Below are positions 14,085 through 27,800 of a stretch of DNA of 64,000 nucleotides, piece after piece; position 1 is the first letter of the stretch, and the number at the start of each line of letters is the position of its first letter. The position numbers and the translations under genes were made by a program. The notes beneath the pieces are model-generated. The model had not been told where the DNA came from and searched no databases. It saw nothing but the letters and a program-made list of their open reading frames with translations. The stretch covers positions 65,036,501 to 65,100,500 of the forward strand of contig NC_089980.1 of NCBI RefSeq assembly GCF_036417845.1, read 5' to 3'. Source of the DNA: Apteryx mantelli (Eukaryota; Chordata; Aves; Apterygiformes; Apterygidae).

Positions 14085-14477
14085 CAAAGTATGAGGAAAG
14101 CCTAATAGATCTTGGTTTGTTTAGCCTAGAGATAAGGCAAAAGGGAACCAAACGATAGACTTTCACTATCTAAGGGGGAAGCCTTAGAGAAGACAGAGCC
14201 AAACTCTTCTAAGAAGCGCTCAGCAAATGGACAAGAGGCAGCGGTCACAGTTGCTTTAACTGGACGGGGGGAAAAATTCTTTGTGGTGAGAGTGGGTCAG
14301 CACTGGAAGAGACTGCCCAGAGAGGCCAAGGAATCTCTGTCCTTGGAAAATTTTCAGAACTTGACTGAGCAATGCCATGAGCAGCCTGATCTGACTTTAA
14401 AGAGCCCTTCTCTGAGCAGGATATGGGACTAGATGAGGTCCAGAGGTCCTTTCCAATATAAATTTTTCTTTTCTTCT
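14085..14477 (+). mobile_element. CR1 LINE 3' fragment, degenerate
   Basis: This region parallels the last quarter of the CR1 at 32342-33286. It has a GTTTAGCCTAGAGA block (the FSLE region), CACTGGAAGAGACTGCCCAGAGAGG (shortened here to its core HW-RLP reading), and the terminal GGACTAGATGAGGTCCAGAG segment before TCCTTTCCAA. The reading frame is broken by substitutions and small indels and the octamer end repeats are not preserved. It is a 5'-truncated plus-strand copy older than the intronic one. Confidence 0.85.
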
Positions 14478-17400
14478 AAGAAAGAGTAATTATAGTCCTG
14501 GAGACAATGTTTATTAGAATTCCCATTTTGTATTAAATTTAGTGTACCGTAATATATGATTAAAGTATTTAAAATAGTGGTCATCAGATTTTTTATGAAG
14601 CAAATTCAGTCTTCAGAATGCTTAACAGTCAGTACTGTTCATTAGAGTTAGTGAGGCTCATAAGGGTTGACATGTTGTATACTAATTTTTGAATTAGTAT
14701 ACAACTTTATACATAAGCTTATACTTAAGCTTATTTCTTTGTAGAGTTTACATGAGCAAATCTTCCTTTAGATGCTGAGGTCTTTTGCTATATATTCTTT
14801 AGGACTTAGATAAGAGAGGATATTTTCAAACTTTATCCTATCATTATTGCTTTCCTCTGGACTTTTTGCCCATGTACTCCAGATACAGTAAAATAATTGT
14901 AACATTTTACACAGAAGTATAAATATCTCTCTTCACCTAAATGAATATTCTGATTCTGCAAATATTTACCATTGTATATGAGCCCTCCCATTCATTTCAG
15001 TGTAGTATTTACTGGTGTCCTAGTGGAAACCTAGCAGAAAAGTATTTGAGGATCTGCTGCTGCCATTTACAGAAGTGCAGAACTACTAGCTTCTACTCAA
15101 TGCATTATCCATTGCAACACCATCATGTGCCATTCCCTCATTCTATATGTGAATTTGAGTTTCCTCTTCTAGCTGAACAACTCCACAAATGTCTTAATTG
15201 AATTTTATTCATTTCAGAGTCTTCCTCTAATTAATCAGCTATAAAATTATCTTCCTAAGTATTTGTATTCTTGTCTAGCTTTGCTTCAGTCATCAAATAT
15301 ATTAGTGTATGGTTCAAAACACTAAGAAATACCTACCTATCCAGAGCAAAGGCCCACATTGTTTCCTTAATGTGTCAAAAATCTAAGTATTGATAAAGGT
15401 AGCAAAAACCAAACAGTTATATGGATTCCTGAATACATTTTGTATTTAGGATTAATTGAGTGATTCAGAAGTATTTAGTACACAGCTACATTTCTATTTA
15501 TCTCAGCCCAAGAAAAACAATTATATACAACATTGCACAGTATAGAACATGGATGAATATAGCTTTGCAAATGTATCATACATTATTGTCAGATAATGTG
15601 ACCCAATAGATAATCAGATATATTAATAATATACAATTCAGAACAGAAGTTCCAGGATGGAACTTTTTTTAGTCAATAGTTCACAGGAAAAATGTAGGGT
15701 ACCCTCTGTTTAAAGGACATCTAAATCAATGATTTGGTTAAAATACCCTTTACATTTCTAAGTGAATCTGTCATTGCTATGAGGTATCCTTTTTGACAAT
15801 ATCAATTATATTTATGTTGTATTACATGAATAATATAGCCTGACATGGTGAAACCTGCCAGGAATCTCAGTTTTGCCTCGAAGTGGGCCTACAAAGCTTA
15901 AAGAGCAGAAAAAAAAATCCTCAGGAAAAATATTATTTTCCTGCCATGTCTCTCAAATCTGGACTTGATTCTTCTGAATATGTTATAAATAACTTCTATC
16001 CATTTTGCTGGGAGCTACTATAAACATACCCTGCAATGCACAAATCTTGTCCTTACCCTCCACTACCAAACTGCTTACAAGTAAAAACTCTACTAGTAAC
16101 TTCATAGCAAACATTTCTATACTTGCCCGCCATATACATGAAACAGAAGTATACAGTGACTGCAACATAGCATATGTTAAAAAATTTCTGCATCATCACC
16201 AGTGTGACTTCTAATACATCTTCTCACCTTTGTTACCTGATGAGTTGGGAAAGCAAAGTTGAGATTGAGTTCTGAAATGTGGAAACGAATCCATTCATAT
16301 GAAGCACCTCAGAAATTAAGTTCATTGTGTCAAATATCAACAGCCCACACGATTCTAATAACTTCCAATCAAACCATGGCTTGATTAACTTTGCTGAGAA
16401 AGGAGTGGCTTTTATTTGAATGGCAAAGTATAGAAAGGAGTGGAGAGTACCCTGTTCTCATCTGTTTATAACATCTAAGAAAATATCACTCTCTATTATT
16501 TGCTGTATGTCTCCCCAGGACAATAGAGTTCAAGTTTTCTCTGGGATGCTCACCCTTTCTTTCTTACTCCATTGGCAAGGTCAGAGACAACAGACCACTC
16601 CATGGTCTGTGTACAGACTTAGCTAATTCTAGAAAAGAGGAAGATTATTTGCATGTTGGGCATGCTATTAAATGAAAGAAGCCACGATATGTGGCACTAA
16701 TATATTTACTTTTTAAACTCATCATAGTTCCTTTCTGCTGTTTATCCTGGGACTTATAGACAGATTTACCTATACTTGCTTTTTTCTCAACCATATTAGC
16801 TGTTAGCTTGTGTTCTTTTCACTTATGAATTGCTTATGCTTCAGCCCTTTGTCTAGGCACAACCTTTCTAGTGTATGTAGGGAAACCCTATGTATTCAGG
16901 GAAAGCTTCTGTTCTCTTGTAATATATAAGTGTCTTAATTAGTGTATGTATATAGCACAAGAATAAATACTGTGCTGAGTAGATAAGCTGAAAGCTAGAT
17001 GTAAGCTGTAACACAGTATATACTACTGAAATTAATGTTCAAAAACTGTAAGAAATACTAATTGTTTATAATGATACTATCATTGATTTTAATAGTTCTA
17101 TACACATAATACAAACAATAGATGGTGTCTCACTATTGGAAAGCACATTCTTAGGTTTCAGCTGGATCAAAACCAGTCCAATATCTGAGGAATTAATATT
17201 TTTGCATTTAATATTTTTTTAATAATCATTTTGTATTTAAGAAAAAAAACATAGCAGAGGTTTACAAACGGAGTTTGCTGTTACCACCCAAAATATGCCT
17301 CCATTTCCTGGTCATCCACTCTTCTGTGACCTTCCTTCTTCTTCTTCACTCTCAAATTAGGATCCCAGTTAGGATCCCAGTTCCAGCTCCCTGCCCTATT

Positions 17401-17934
17401 CTCCCTGCAGCAAAGGCTCCAGCCACACTCACTCCTCTCCTGATCATGGGAGATTCTTCTGCATCTTTAGATTGCGTTATTCCCCTTTCTCTCTCCTCAA
17501 AGCATAAAGAATAGGGACAGTACAAAAAAAGGATTGACTTGGTCTCTTTCCAAGAGCATCATGAGCAGGAAAGAGTACAGAATCTCATTCTCCATCTGTG
17601 TAATGCTGCCTGCTGGACAGTGATTTTTTTTTTCTAATTAGACTATATCTTCTTTCCACTATTTCTTTTGGCCATTAACAAAATAAAGCAAAAGCTCAAT
17701 GACAATCACCATAACAAAGATAAGCATTCCTAAGGACAAGGCAGCTGTTTGGTACTGCTGCTGCTAAATTTACTTTAGATGTCCTTATTCTTTATCACAT
17801 GGAGTAGCTAAAATCTAAAATCTCTTCTACCATGTGGGTAGATCTAGTGTGTTTATGGCCTGCATCTAAACAGATTGTCCTGGAGGTAATTCTAAGCTCC
17901 TAGATCAAGGTAGGCATCCTACCCATTTCTTGGC
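14478..17934. other. Intergenic stretch, no gene recognised
   Basis: Apart from the hairpin at 14674-14705 I see only AT-rich sequence with short chance open frames. A 12-bp direct repeat AGGATCCCAGTT occurs near 17359-17382. Confidence 0.6.
14674..14705. repeat. Perfect 14-bp inverted repeat with 4-base loop
   Basis: The arms GTTGTATACTAATT (14674-14687) and AATTAGTATACAAC (14692-14705) are exact reverse complements around the loop TTTG. It lies about 200 bases past the end of the CR1 fragment at 14085-14477; no mobile-element ends were recognised around it. Confidence 0.85.
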
Positions 17935-18725
17935 AACCCACACACCACACTCAGAGACTGCATGACACTGAGTGGTATGCTTTCATCACCCCATGGCTAC
18001 ACTGCCCCCGTTATCCACCAGCACCCCCTGGTGACTCTATGGAAAGCTGCTGGGAAGCTGGTCAGTGCCCAGCCCGTACCAATTCGTGGGATTGTTCCAT
18101 CCCAGGTCCAGGACTTTGCCTTTGGTAAACTCATGAGCTTCCTGTCGTGTCAGCCTGTGCCTCCAGGCTGCTGAGATCCCTGTGAAGGGCAGTCCGGCCC
18201 TCCCAGCATACTGACTGCTCCTCCCAAATTGGTGTCATCTGCGCACTTGCTGAGGATGTGCTCCACCCTGTCACTCAGGGCATTGGTAAAGATGTACAGT
18301 ATCAGCTGCAGTATCAAGCCCTGAGGAATACCCATCCTAACTAGCCACCATTGACTGTTTTCCTTTGCACCCAACAGTAATTTTTCCACTAACTTCACAG
18401 TCCGCCAATCTGCTTTCTACCACCTTAGTTTGTACAGAGATACTCTAGGAAACTGTCAAAAGCCGTACTGAAAGTCAAGTCATCAGCTGCTCCACCCACA
18501 TCCACTAAGCCAGTCATTTCATCACAGAGGTCAGTCAGGTTTGTCAGGCGTGCTCTGCCTGCAGTAAATTCATGCTGGCTGTTCCTCATCACCTTCTAGT
18601 CCTTCCAGTCCTTCCTGTGGCTTGAAATGGCTTCCATGAAGCCTGGTTCCATTCCCAGGGGCTGAGGTGAGGCTGTAGTTCCTTGGATCCTCTTTATTGC
18701 CTTTGTTAAAGGTGGAGATAATTTT
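17935..18725 (-). mobile_element. CR1 LINE, degenerate, minus strand
   Basis: Read on the minus strand, the segment keeps CR1 reverse-transcriptase landmarks in order: a QHEFTAGRARLTNLTDL-like block near 18575-18530, a GIPQGL...LYIFTNALSD block and CADDTN (the catalytic DD motif) around 18330-18230, then thumb-region remnants towards 17950. Frames are interrupted and several conserved residues are replaced, so it is inactive. It lies about 1 kb upstream of the SAMD5 CpG island, in opposite orientation to the gene. Confidence 0.85.
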
Positions 18726-19609
18726 TCAATTTTTAATTTCAAAGTCACATAAAACTCAGTTATACTTGCTAAGAGGTGAACAATGTGAAATCAAGGCCAG
18801 GCATAACCATAGATATTTTCAGAATGGTGCAACCTGCCGCCAAACTCTACATCCCCAAGGGGTACCCAAGTTCTCCTCCTCCATTCCTGTGAGAAGCTAA
18901 GGATCCCACCCCTTACAGATGGGAGATGCATCTGAATCACAACATTCGCAATACCTTAAAAGCCTTCCAAAACCCTTCTAAAATCCACACATAAAAATAA
19001 TACATAGTTCTGTATGTACTGTCAATAAGTCAGGTTTTACCAGTCACTTTTTCCTCCCACACCATCAATTCCAGCTGCAATTCACAGAACCTCCTTGCTA
19101 ATTTCTGTGGCCTTGTAAGTCTTTCACCAGGTCTGTGAAAAGAAGATAATTGCTGCTTCAATCTCCTTCTCTGGGCTGAGAAAAGGGTTTGAAATATTAT
19201 GTGGTCTGGAAAGAAAATAAGATATACTGGATAAGAAGAGGGATGGAAGGAGGTTTTAAAAGGAATAAAATGCTGTTCCTTCCCTTCTCCCCTTTTAGAA
19301 CATTAATCTGATCTACATGCTTTCTACCCAGAGGCTGCATTTTAACCTCTTGTAAGAATCTAGCTTTGAAAACACTTTGCAACATAACGCTTTTCACGAG
19401 AATGCTGCTATGCTAAATAATCCTGTCGTGAACTACTGTGAAGTCTAAGGGACAAACGTGGGCCTATCTGCTAACACGGTTCTCTAGAAAACCTGTTAGA
19501 AACACAGAAGGGGATTTCACTCCTCCGGTACCCCTGCTCCTCGCAGGCTTGTGGAGGTGAGGCACCCAGCTCCCCGCAGGGTGACTTCAAGCAGCGCCTG
19601 AGCCTTGCT
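18726..19609. other. Short spacer between the minus-strand CR1 and the CpG island
   Basis: No gene, repeat or distinct motif was recognised; GC content begins to rise from about 19520. Confidence 0.6.
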
Positions 19610-19861
19610 CGGGGCTGGGTGAGGGGCCCCGGCCAAGGGCAGTGAGGCGAGCCCGGGGGGACCCGGCAAGGTGAGCCGGCCCGAACTGCTCTGAATCCCG
19701 GCTGTTGTACCGGGGTTGAAGCACCTGCTGGGAGAGAGGAATTTCACTGAGAAAGCAAGCGCCAGCATGTTTCACATTAAAACGGCAGCGGGGGCTATGC
19801 CTCGCCCTCCCCAGGGGCGGCCAGGGGAGCGGGGAGACGCGGCCGCGTCTCCGCCGGGCGG

Positions 19862-19920
19862 CCGGGGCCGGGGGCCGGGGGCCGGGGGCCGGGGCCCGGG
19901 GCGGGGCGGGCGGGCGGGGG
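19862..19920 (+). repeat. G-run tract with G-quadruplex potential
   Basis: Ten consecutive runs of three to five or more G, separated by one to three C, occur on the plus strand inside the CpG island. Four closely spaced G-runs are enough for the canonical G-quadruplex pattern, so several alternative folds are possible. The right half doubles as overlapping GC boxes. Confidence 0.8.
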
Positions 19921-20447
19921 AGCCGCCCGGGCCGCGCTTACCGCGGCCGCCTTGCGAGGGCGCCGCGACCCCAGCGTTGAGGGCCGAGGGCGCCGCGGAG
20001 CCGCCGCAGCCCGGCTCGCCCGGAGCGGCGGCCCCGCGCAACCCGCGGCGGCCCGGGCCCCCGCTTTCCTCCCCGCTTCCCTGAGGCTCGGGGGCAGCTG
20101 CCTCCCCCGCGAGCCCCGCTCCTGCGCCGGCCGCCCGCCCGCCGTTGGGCTCGCTGCCCCCGCGGGGCGAGCCGCCGCCGTCGGTCTGGGCTGACTCCTC
20201 TGCCCCGGGGGGAGCGGCGAGCACAGCCCCCGGGGCCGTGGCTCCCCCGGGGCCGTGGCTCCCCCCGCGCGCTGCCTCTCCTTTGCCCGGGGCAGGGGGA
20301 AGCAAGCAAGCCCGCGGGCTCGTTTGAGGAGTGGGAGCAGCCCCCCAGCCCGGCCCGGGGCGGCTGCCCTGCCCTCGGCTGGCTGGCCGCCCGCTGCGCT
20401 CGCCTTGCCTCCCCGCGCCGCGCCGCGGCCGTGCCGGTGCCGGTGCC

Positions 20448-20471
20448 GGGGCCGGGGCCGGGGCCGGGGCC
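20448..20471 (+). repeat. Four perfect tandem GGGGCC hexamers
   Basis: Four uninterrupted GGGGCC units follow three GTGCCG hexamers that start near 20431. The tract lies in the CpG island upstream of SAMD5, about 1.4 kb before the start codon. Confidence 0.9.
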
Positions 20472-20899
20472 CGCGCTGGACTGGGCTGGGCTGGGCAGAG
20501 GGGCCGGGCGGCAGCGCTGCCCGGGCCCCGGGCCCTGCCGCCTACTGGCTGCAAGCGGGGAAAGTTGGAAACGCTGCGGGGGGGGCTGGCAGCCAGGGTG
20601 AAGGACGCGGAGGAGGAGCGGGCAGAGATCGCACCGGAGCACCCGGGAGGAGCCGGAGGAAATCTGCTGGCGGCGCGTCAGGCGCCCTAGGGGTAGGGGA
20701 GGAAGAAGGACCTGGGGGGAGCACCGCGCCGGGATACCGCTCGCCGGGAGGGGAAAGCACCGCCACTGGGGGCAGGAGGGGGAGGAAGAGAGCGAGCGAC
20801 CTGCTGCAAATCAGCTCATCCACCAAGAAGACAAACTGTCACCGCCGCTACTGGAGGATGCGCTGAGCGTCGGCTCCCCCAAACAGCCCCTCCGCGGCT

Positions 20900-21193
20900 G
20901 CCTGGTTACTTGGGCAGCGGGGCTCAGCCCGCGGCGGGCCAGGCGGGCTGCGCGCCCCTGCGCGGCCGCGGAGCGAGGGAAAGTTGCGCGCGGGGGCGCG
21001 GGGCTGCCCGCCCGCCGCGGAGCGGAGCCCCTGGGCGCCGCCACTCGACCCGGGCGCGGGGGCACCGCGGACAGAAGCGCGGAAAGCGAGGAGAGTGGGG
21101 CTGGACAGCACTGAGTGTCTGGGCTTGTTGCCGGCGAAGCGCCTTAACCATCATCCCAGGGATGAAGGGGGACTGGGAAAGTAACTCGGAAAA
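20900..21193 (+). other. Candidate 5' noncoding exon ending at a GTGAGT donor
   Basis: A near-consensus splice donor (AAAA|GTGAGTGG) lies at 21194, just past the end of the upstream CpG island. Plausible acceptors follow at 21602 and 21781, upstream of the SAMD5 ATG. The exon start is arbitrary. A short upstream reading frame beginning ATGAAGGGGGAC near 21161 would run into the donor. This is inference from splice-site patterns only. Confidence 0.3.
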
Positions 21194-21491
21194 GTGAGTG
21201 GGATTCTTTATCTGCTTTTTTTTTTCTTCTTCTTTTTCCTCCTAATCCGAAAGGAGCCGCTTACAAGGAAGGCAAAAGCAGCCGTGTGCACACGCTGACG
21301 GGAGAGATACAGGAAAGGAGGACACTGCACGCTCGCACCCACACATCTGCTGGGCGAGGGTGCACGATCCTATGCTCGGTTTTCCCCCCAAATGATTGTG
21401 TACTAAAGAAGCAACACACAGTAAACAGATTCATCCTGCGACAGAGCACAGGAAGGTGAGACAGAAGCAGAAAGAGAAACTAACACTGAAA

Positions 21492-21503
21492 GGGGGGGGG
21501 GGG
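21492..21503. repeat. G12 homopolymer upstream of SAMD5 ATG
   Basis: Twelve consecutive G lie about 390 bases before the start codon, between the two CpG islands. The length may be polymorphic or uncertain. Confidence 0.85.
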
Positions 21504-21781
21504 AAGCGACTGCGAATTACTTCCAGAGAAAGTGGGTGGATGTCGTGTTATCTGTGACTTGGGATTTTAGAGGATGCACCCTTACATTTTGCTTCTCTCT
21601 AGCCCGAGCCTCCTTTCTCCAGTGGCAGAAAGTGGCTGTACTTGATAGAAGAGGAGGAGGAGGAATAAACAGGAGGGTTTCGTTCAGCAGTGCTTGCGAT
21701 GCCCTACTGATGCTGCTTTAAGGATTTTTTTTTTTTCCTGGTGGATGTTGATTTCTTGACCTCGATTTTGACTCCTCTTAG

Positions 21782-22510
<729 letters not shown>

Positions 22511-24752
22511 TGAGGGGATGTGGCCAGGGCCGGGCTCCGCGCTGCGTGGGGGCTGCTGCCGCGCGTCTCTGGTTGTGGCTGTGGTGTTTTCTGAGGGAAA
22601 TGTGGCCTGCGCTGAGAGCCAGCCCCGTTTGGAGTGGGGCCAAAGTCCAGAGTGGATTGGATCCACCACCCCTTCATGGCCTGACCTGGGCTCATGGGGT
22701 GGTGCACTTCTGTTTCACCTTTTTTTTAATTTTTTTTAACCAGTTCTGTTAAACCAGTCCAGTTTTGGGCTTGAATGCATACATTGGCAGGATAGTCTTT
22801 TCATTTTTTTTTCCCTCCAAAACTTTTCCATTGTGTTAGAGCATGGTAGTCTCTCTCATCTTCTGTTAAATATAGTCTCTTAATGCAAGTTTCTGTTGGT
22901 GAAATGGCTTATGAAGCAAGCAGTAATGTGGCTAGGGGAATGACTCCTCCTGTTGTTTGTATTTATTTACTGGAGGATGGTACTGACTGGCGAATGTCAA
23001 AACAATTCATCAGCCACTCCAGATGCGGGTCAGTCTATATCCAAAACACATGTTCTGCTGAAAGGCCAGGAAAGTGCAGGTCTGGGAAGAGTATATTGCA
23101 GCTTGAGGAAACCTCAACATTTATCTAACTCTTATCCTTTGAAAAGGTTAAAACATAAGATTAATGTGATTTGCAAGATAGAAATTGTTTTATCTAAAGC
23201 TTTCAGTAGGTTTTCTGCTGAAAACATGATAAGTAGAATAAAAAAAACTGTGGAATTAAATGGGTAGTGCCATGGATTAGAAAATGATTTGTGAAAGAAA
23301 CTGAAGTATTATAATGCATGTTTGCTTCAGAGTTCAGCATAAAGTATTTCAAAATTGTTTGATGACCGAAGTTGCCAGTGTGTGTGTTTTTTTTTTTTCC
23401 TTCAATGCTTTGAAGTCAGATTTTTCAGAATGACCGAGCAGTTGCATTTGACCTTTAAGTTGTGGCTACTTTTTACTTCCGAAAAGCTTCTTTGACGATG
23501 TTGAAGCAAGGCAATAGGAAAGTCTGTAGGTCTGGTTTTATAGTAATTAGTAGGATTGTGAAGAATTAATTCAGATTTAATTATCTGAAGTAGGGAGCCT
23601 GGATATGAGCATAATGGATGAAATTCAGCTTGAGTAACTATATGGAAGTATGCATAGTAAGACTAACAGGACAGTAAATTTTAGGGCTACTGTTTTTTAA
23701 GGGCTTGGTGAAAGAAGGCTGCTAGTCACTTTTCAAGCACACTGCAGTTGACTGATTTGAGATATTTATTTGTTAATTTTTTTCTGAAAGAGCTGGCTGA
23801 TTATATTGTCAGAGACAGTGTTTCAAATCTGATAGCACAGAAGCCAAATCTAATAGAACATCCATGAACACATACGTCTAGTCTAAATACAGCATCTTTC
23901 AAAACTTACTGTATCATTTAAGAGTGATTTCCCCCCCATTACCTCCCTTTAAAGTGATGCTTCGCTGGACTTGTTACCATTGCCCTCTTAAGTTACCATT
24001 ACTTATATTAACCAACTTACATAAAAGTTATTACTTATCAATGTAGTTGCAGCACATTAGCTTCCATAGATATGTTTCACTTCTTTAAATTTTGTGTGTG
24101 GATGTGTTCATAGTCACCAATTCCATCTTACCAAGTGGATCTTCTACCTTCTGTCTTCTATACCTCCTCTATAGGGATTTTAAAGTTTCTGAGATGCCAT
24201 CATATGACATGAAGGAAATTAAAATCTTTAGCATTGATTTTTTCTTTAGCTCACCTTATTTAAAATGGATGGGTCTGATAATAGTGCCAGTTAACTGTTA
24301 AGACAGGCTCATCTTGCACAGAAAGTGTCACTCAGCTTTAATGGGTTTAACTCTATATGCAGTATGTTGAGATAGAAAGAGGAATCAAACTTAATTTCCT
24401 AGTTTTATTTCAGCCTGTGTTGTCATTGTGTTTATTTTGGATGATATATACGTATAACATCACTTTTTTTTACAGTAATAGAAAAACTTTCTTCATCTCC
24501 TCTGTGTGAGTCACTTCACATCATAGCATGTTATAAGAAACCATAAAGCTGGCAAGATTTGAATGTGTGTTGCTCAACATGTGTCATTCTGGATGCCACT
24601 CACTGTAGGAATCCATTTCCAGAATGGCTTAAAGGGAATGGCAAGCGATCACGTCACTGTGCATTATTCATTGGATGTTGTTTAGAGTAAGAAAAATGAA
24701 ATACTGTATTCTTTCATTTGTGAAAGAGCAATATTATAACAGTGTCTCTTTA

Positions 24753-24824
24753 CATATATATATATATACACACACACATACATGCACATACATATATATT
24801 TATATATATATATACACACACACC
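24753..24824. repeat. Compound (TA)n/(CA)n microsatellite
   Basis: Alternating TA and CA/CACACA blocks with short interruptions occupy this stretch within SAMD5 intron 1. Confidence 0.95.
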
Positions 24825-27800
24825 CCTTTAGAAAATCTTGGCAATAACCTCAGCAACCTGTATTATACTTTTTATATAGAACATGCAGTGTTCCATGTGT
24901 CAGAAGAAACTGTATTACTTCTCCGCTATGCACAGAACTAAGGAATCGGCTTGAGGTTTGTGTCACATATACATTTATCAAAAGACATGTCCATCTACTG
25001 GTGATCCTGTGGATATTCTGGAGTAGGGCAGGAGACACTGAACTGTCTGACATCTATCTACGTTTTTTCTGCTGATCCACCAAGTAGCTTTCCACCTCTC
25101 TCCATGGTTTACATGGAAAATACCATATTTTTTTCCTTTTTATATAAAGTCTTTTAATGCCTATGGATGTAATGTACTGTAGAGGAGCGTGCTTGTGCGT
25201 GTGCATGTGTATATAAGGATATATATATGCATTTTTTTCCTGAAGCGTTTTTTCCTTAATGCATTTATTTATATTGTTCTCAGACAACTCTGGAGTTTTA
25301 TTTGAAAATGTCCCGGAGAACTGGAAATGCTGCTCTTCTATCTTGTTTATGTCCTTCTGCTAGCTTCCTGAGCTGTAGACTTGTAAAAAGATCAAAAATG
25401 AGTATATTAGATGTGGATGTGGAGATGTAAAAAATATTATTTGTTGTCCTTTCAGTGTTGCAGCTGTATTTTCAGATGAAAGGTGAAACCACACAGTGGT
25501 AGTGACAGAAATGTATTGGTATGGTAAATTTAACTTTTTGATTACAGTCAGAAGGAATAAGTAACAACTACTTAGCACAGCTTAATGTAAATCTCTTAAA
25601 GACGTGCAAACTTTGAATTCAAGCCATCTGTGTGGGCAACTTTAGACACAGAGATTTATCACAAGCCATTTTGATTATTTCCATGGGAATTAGAACAAGG
25701 CCTCACTTCTTCAAATTAAATCTTTTATATTTTTCAAATATAAAACTAAGGACTATAACTGTAACTGAGGCAAACTCTACAGAAGTCAGTTTCTCTTCCT
25801 TAATACTCAAAGCCTTCTATTTTATTTCAAGCCTGCAGTCTCTGACTGATCACCTTAGAAGTCTCATGAATTTAAGAGGTGATGGACTTGAATGCCTTTC
25901 AGACAAGAATCTGCGGGACCTCTTTATGTCAAGTGTGCCTGAAAACATCTAGCTGATTTAAAACAAATTCTCCTTGCTGGTTGTAATTCTGTCCTTAATT
26001 AGGAAATTAATTATGCCTGGTGTAGGAATAGTATTAGTATTCTTCTGCCATGTAGAAATTTTGGGGGATGGATCTGATGGCAGAAAGGAACAAAAATGAA
26101 CACCCTCTCCACCCCCCGATTCCATTTAAGGCAAATGAAGGAAAGCTCAGTGCTGTTCTCAGTCGATTGGAATGAAGAAGGTAGAGCCTTTACTTCCATA
26201 AAGATGCACTTCTTATCTTGGTGGGCTTGTTGCAAAATAGATGATGTCTATGCTGGGTTTGAACAGGAATAATGTCACTAAATGTCACTGTGGTATGGAA
26301 AGCAGGAAATCACCACTTTGGTCAATATGAAAACAAGAAGGGTACCTTGCTGTGGAATGTGTCAAGAGAAATTAAGTATTCTATTTATCTCAAATTTAGA
26401 TTAAGTGACATTTAATAGTTTACTGGAATTTCATTACTATTTCTAATTGAAATAAATGGCGTAAACCCGTTCTTGAGGAACTTTATTCAATTTTTTATCT
26501 GCAGAGAATTGCAAATACATAAAAAAATCACTGAAAATAGAGGCATTAAAGCTCCCACCCCAATTAAGATGATTTGCTTAGCCTCAATAAAGTTATACTG
26601 ATGTAGATTTCAATATTTATTAGAGAGAATAAAACTGTAGTGTGACATGTGTATATGACCTCATCTTCACTTGCTGTGTTGTTTATGATTATCAGCATGC
26701 TTGGAAAACAAACACTAAAATTTCAGCTGCATTTGAGGTCATGAGCTCAAGAGTTCAAGCAGATGTAGAAGGTAGGAAATCAGATTCCAGTGAATCTATT
26801 TAGACACCCAAGGTCTGTGCTGATGGCATAGAACAGATTTGTGTTTATGAGAGAACCTTTGTGTAATTCTTGCCATTACAAAATGAGGAATATTTCGCAT
26901 AAATTAAATTTTAAAAGGTAAAGATGCCAACAGTACTGCTTTGAAACACACTGATTGAAACTTAATCCGGGGTCAGATAACATAGTGCTTTAGATAACTG
27001 CGGAATTGAATTGAGTGAATTAAAGATACTGTGCTTCACAGAAATGGCAACACTCACCCATACTAGAATTAAACATGAACCTTTCTCTAAAGACCTGGCT
27101 GCTTTGGAATAACTGCATCAACTCTGATTAGCAGAGCGTTCTCAAATATGCCTTGGGGAAAGCTGCCTATTGACAAAAGTACTAGTGCATTAAGTAGTAA
27201 CAATATTTTCATGGCAATAAATTAGCAAAGCTACAGGCAATGTTCAGGAAGTGAAAAGGTATTTTATATATGAAACTACTGAATTTGCCTTTGACTTCTT
27301 ACCTCTGTTTTCTTTTAGAGTAAAGAAAACATAGCACCTCATATACAGCGCAGTTGCTTCAAAGTCTAATTTATAAAACTCACAGAAAACAAGCTTGGAA
27401 AAAATCTTCTTCCAATCAGAACAGTGAGACAAAACGTTACAGAACATGAATAATACAGTACTGTGCTGTATTTGCATTTGAATTGTTCCTGGCTACTGTT
27501 AAGTGTGTTGAATCTCCTCTGGAAGTGTTGAACGTAAATCTTGCTGGATTTCATTGTCTCTCAGTTTTGAGGGGAGAAGATCCCATTAGGGCAAGTAAAG
27601 GTGGAGTCTTAAGAGGGGATAATACCAACTTCACAGTGTTCTCTCTCCTTTTCTACAGTAGTGTAAAGTTTCCTAATGTATTTACTCAGGTCTGATTGTC
27701 ATGGGGGATAGCCAAGGGAGAAAGGGAGCATATGGTTCTTAGCTCTGTGGGAGCCAGGCTTAGCAGCAGGCTTCCACTACATTCAGCAGCAACTACCCTT

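Larger units (their letters stand above)
19610..21115. promoter_or_regulatory. CpG island upstream of SAMD5 (probable promoter)
   Basis: This stretch is extremely GC-rich and dense in CpG, unlike the AT-rich flanks. It contains GC-box-like runs such as GGGGCGGGGC at 19898-19907, many CCGCGG/GCGCGC sites and no clear TATA box, the usual make-up of a vertebrate CpG-island promoter. It ends about 0.8 kb before the SAMD5 start codon. Long open frames exist on both strands but are what GC-rich DNA gives by chance. It could also serve a divergent noncoding transcript. Edges are judged by eye. Confidence 0.8.

Noticed and set aside
19772..20554. Long Pro/Ala/Gly-rich open frame on the minus strand in the CpG island
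   Set aside because: It begins at a TTG and has no ATG until its very end; frames on the opposite strand are just as open. This is what GC-rich DNA gives by chance. The splice-like edges are kept only as a low-interest finding.
20255..20866. 203-codon plus-strand frame in the CpG island
   Set aside because: Arg/Gly/Pro-rich composition follows the base composition, and no domain or family resemblance is seen.
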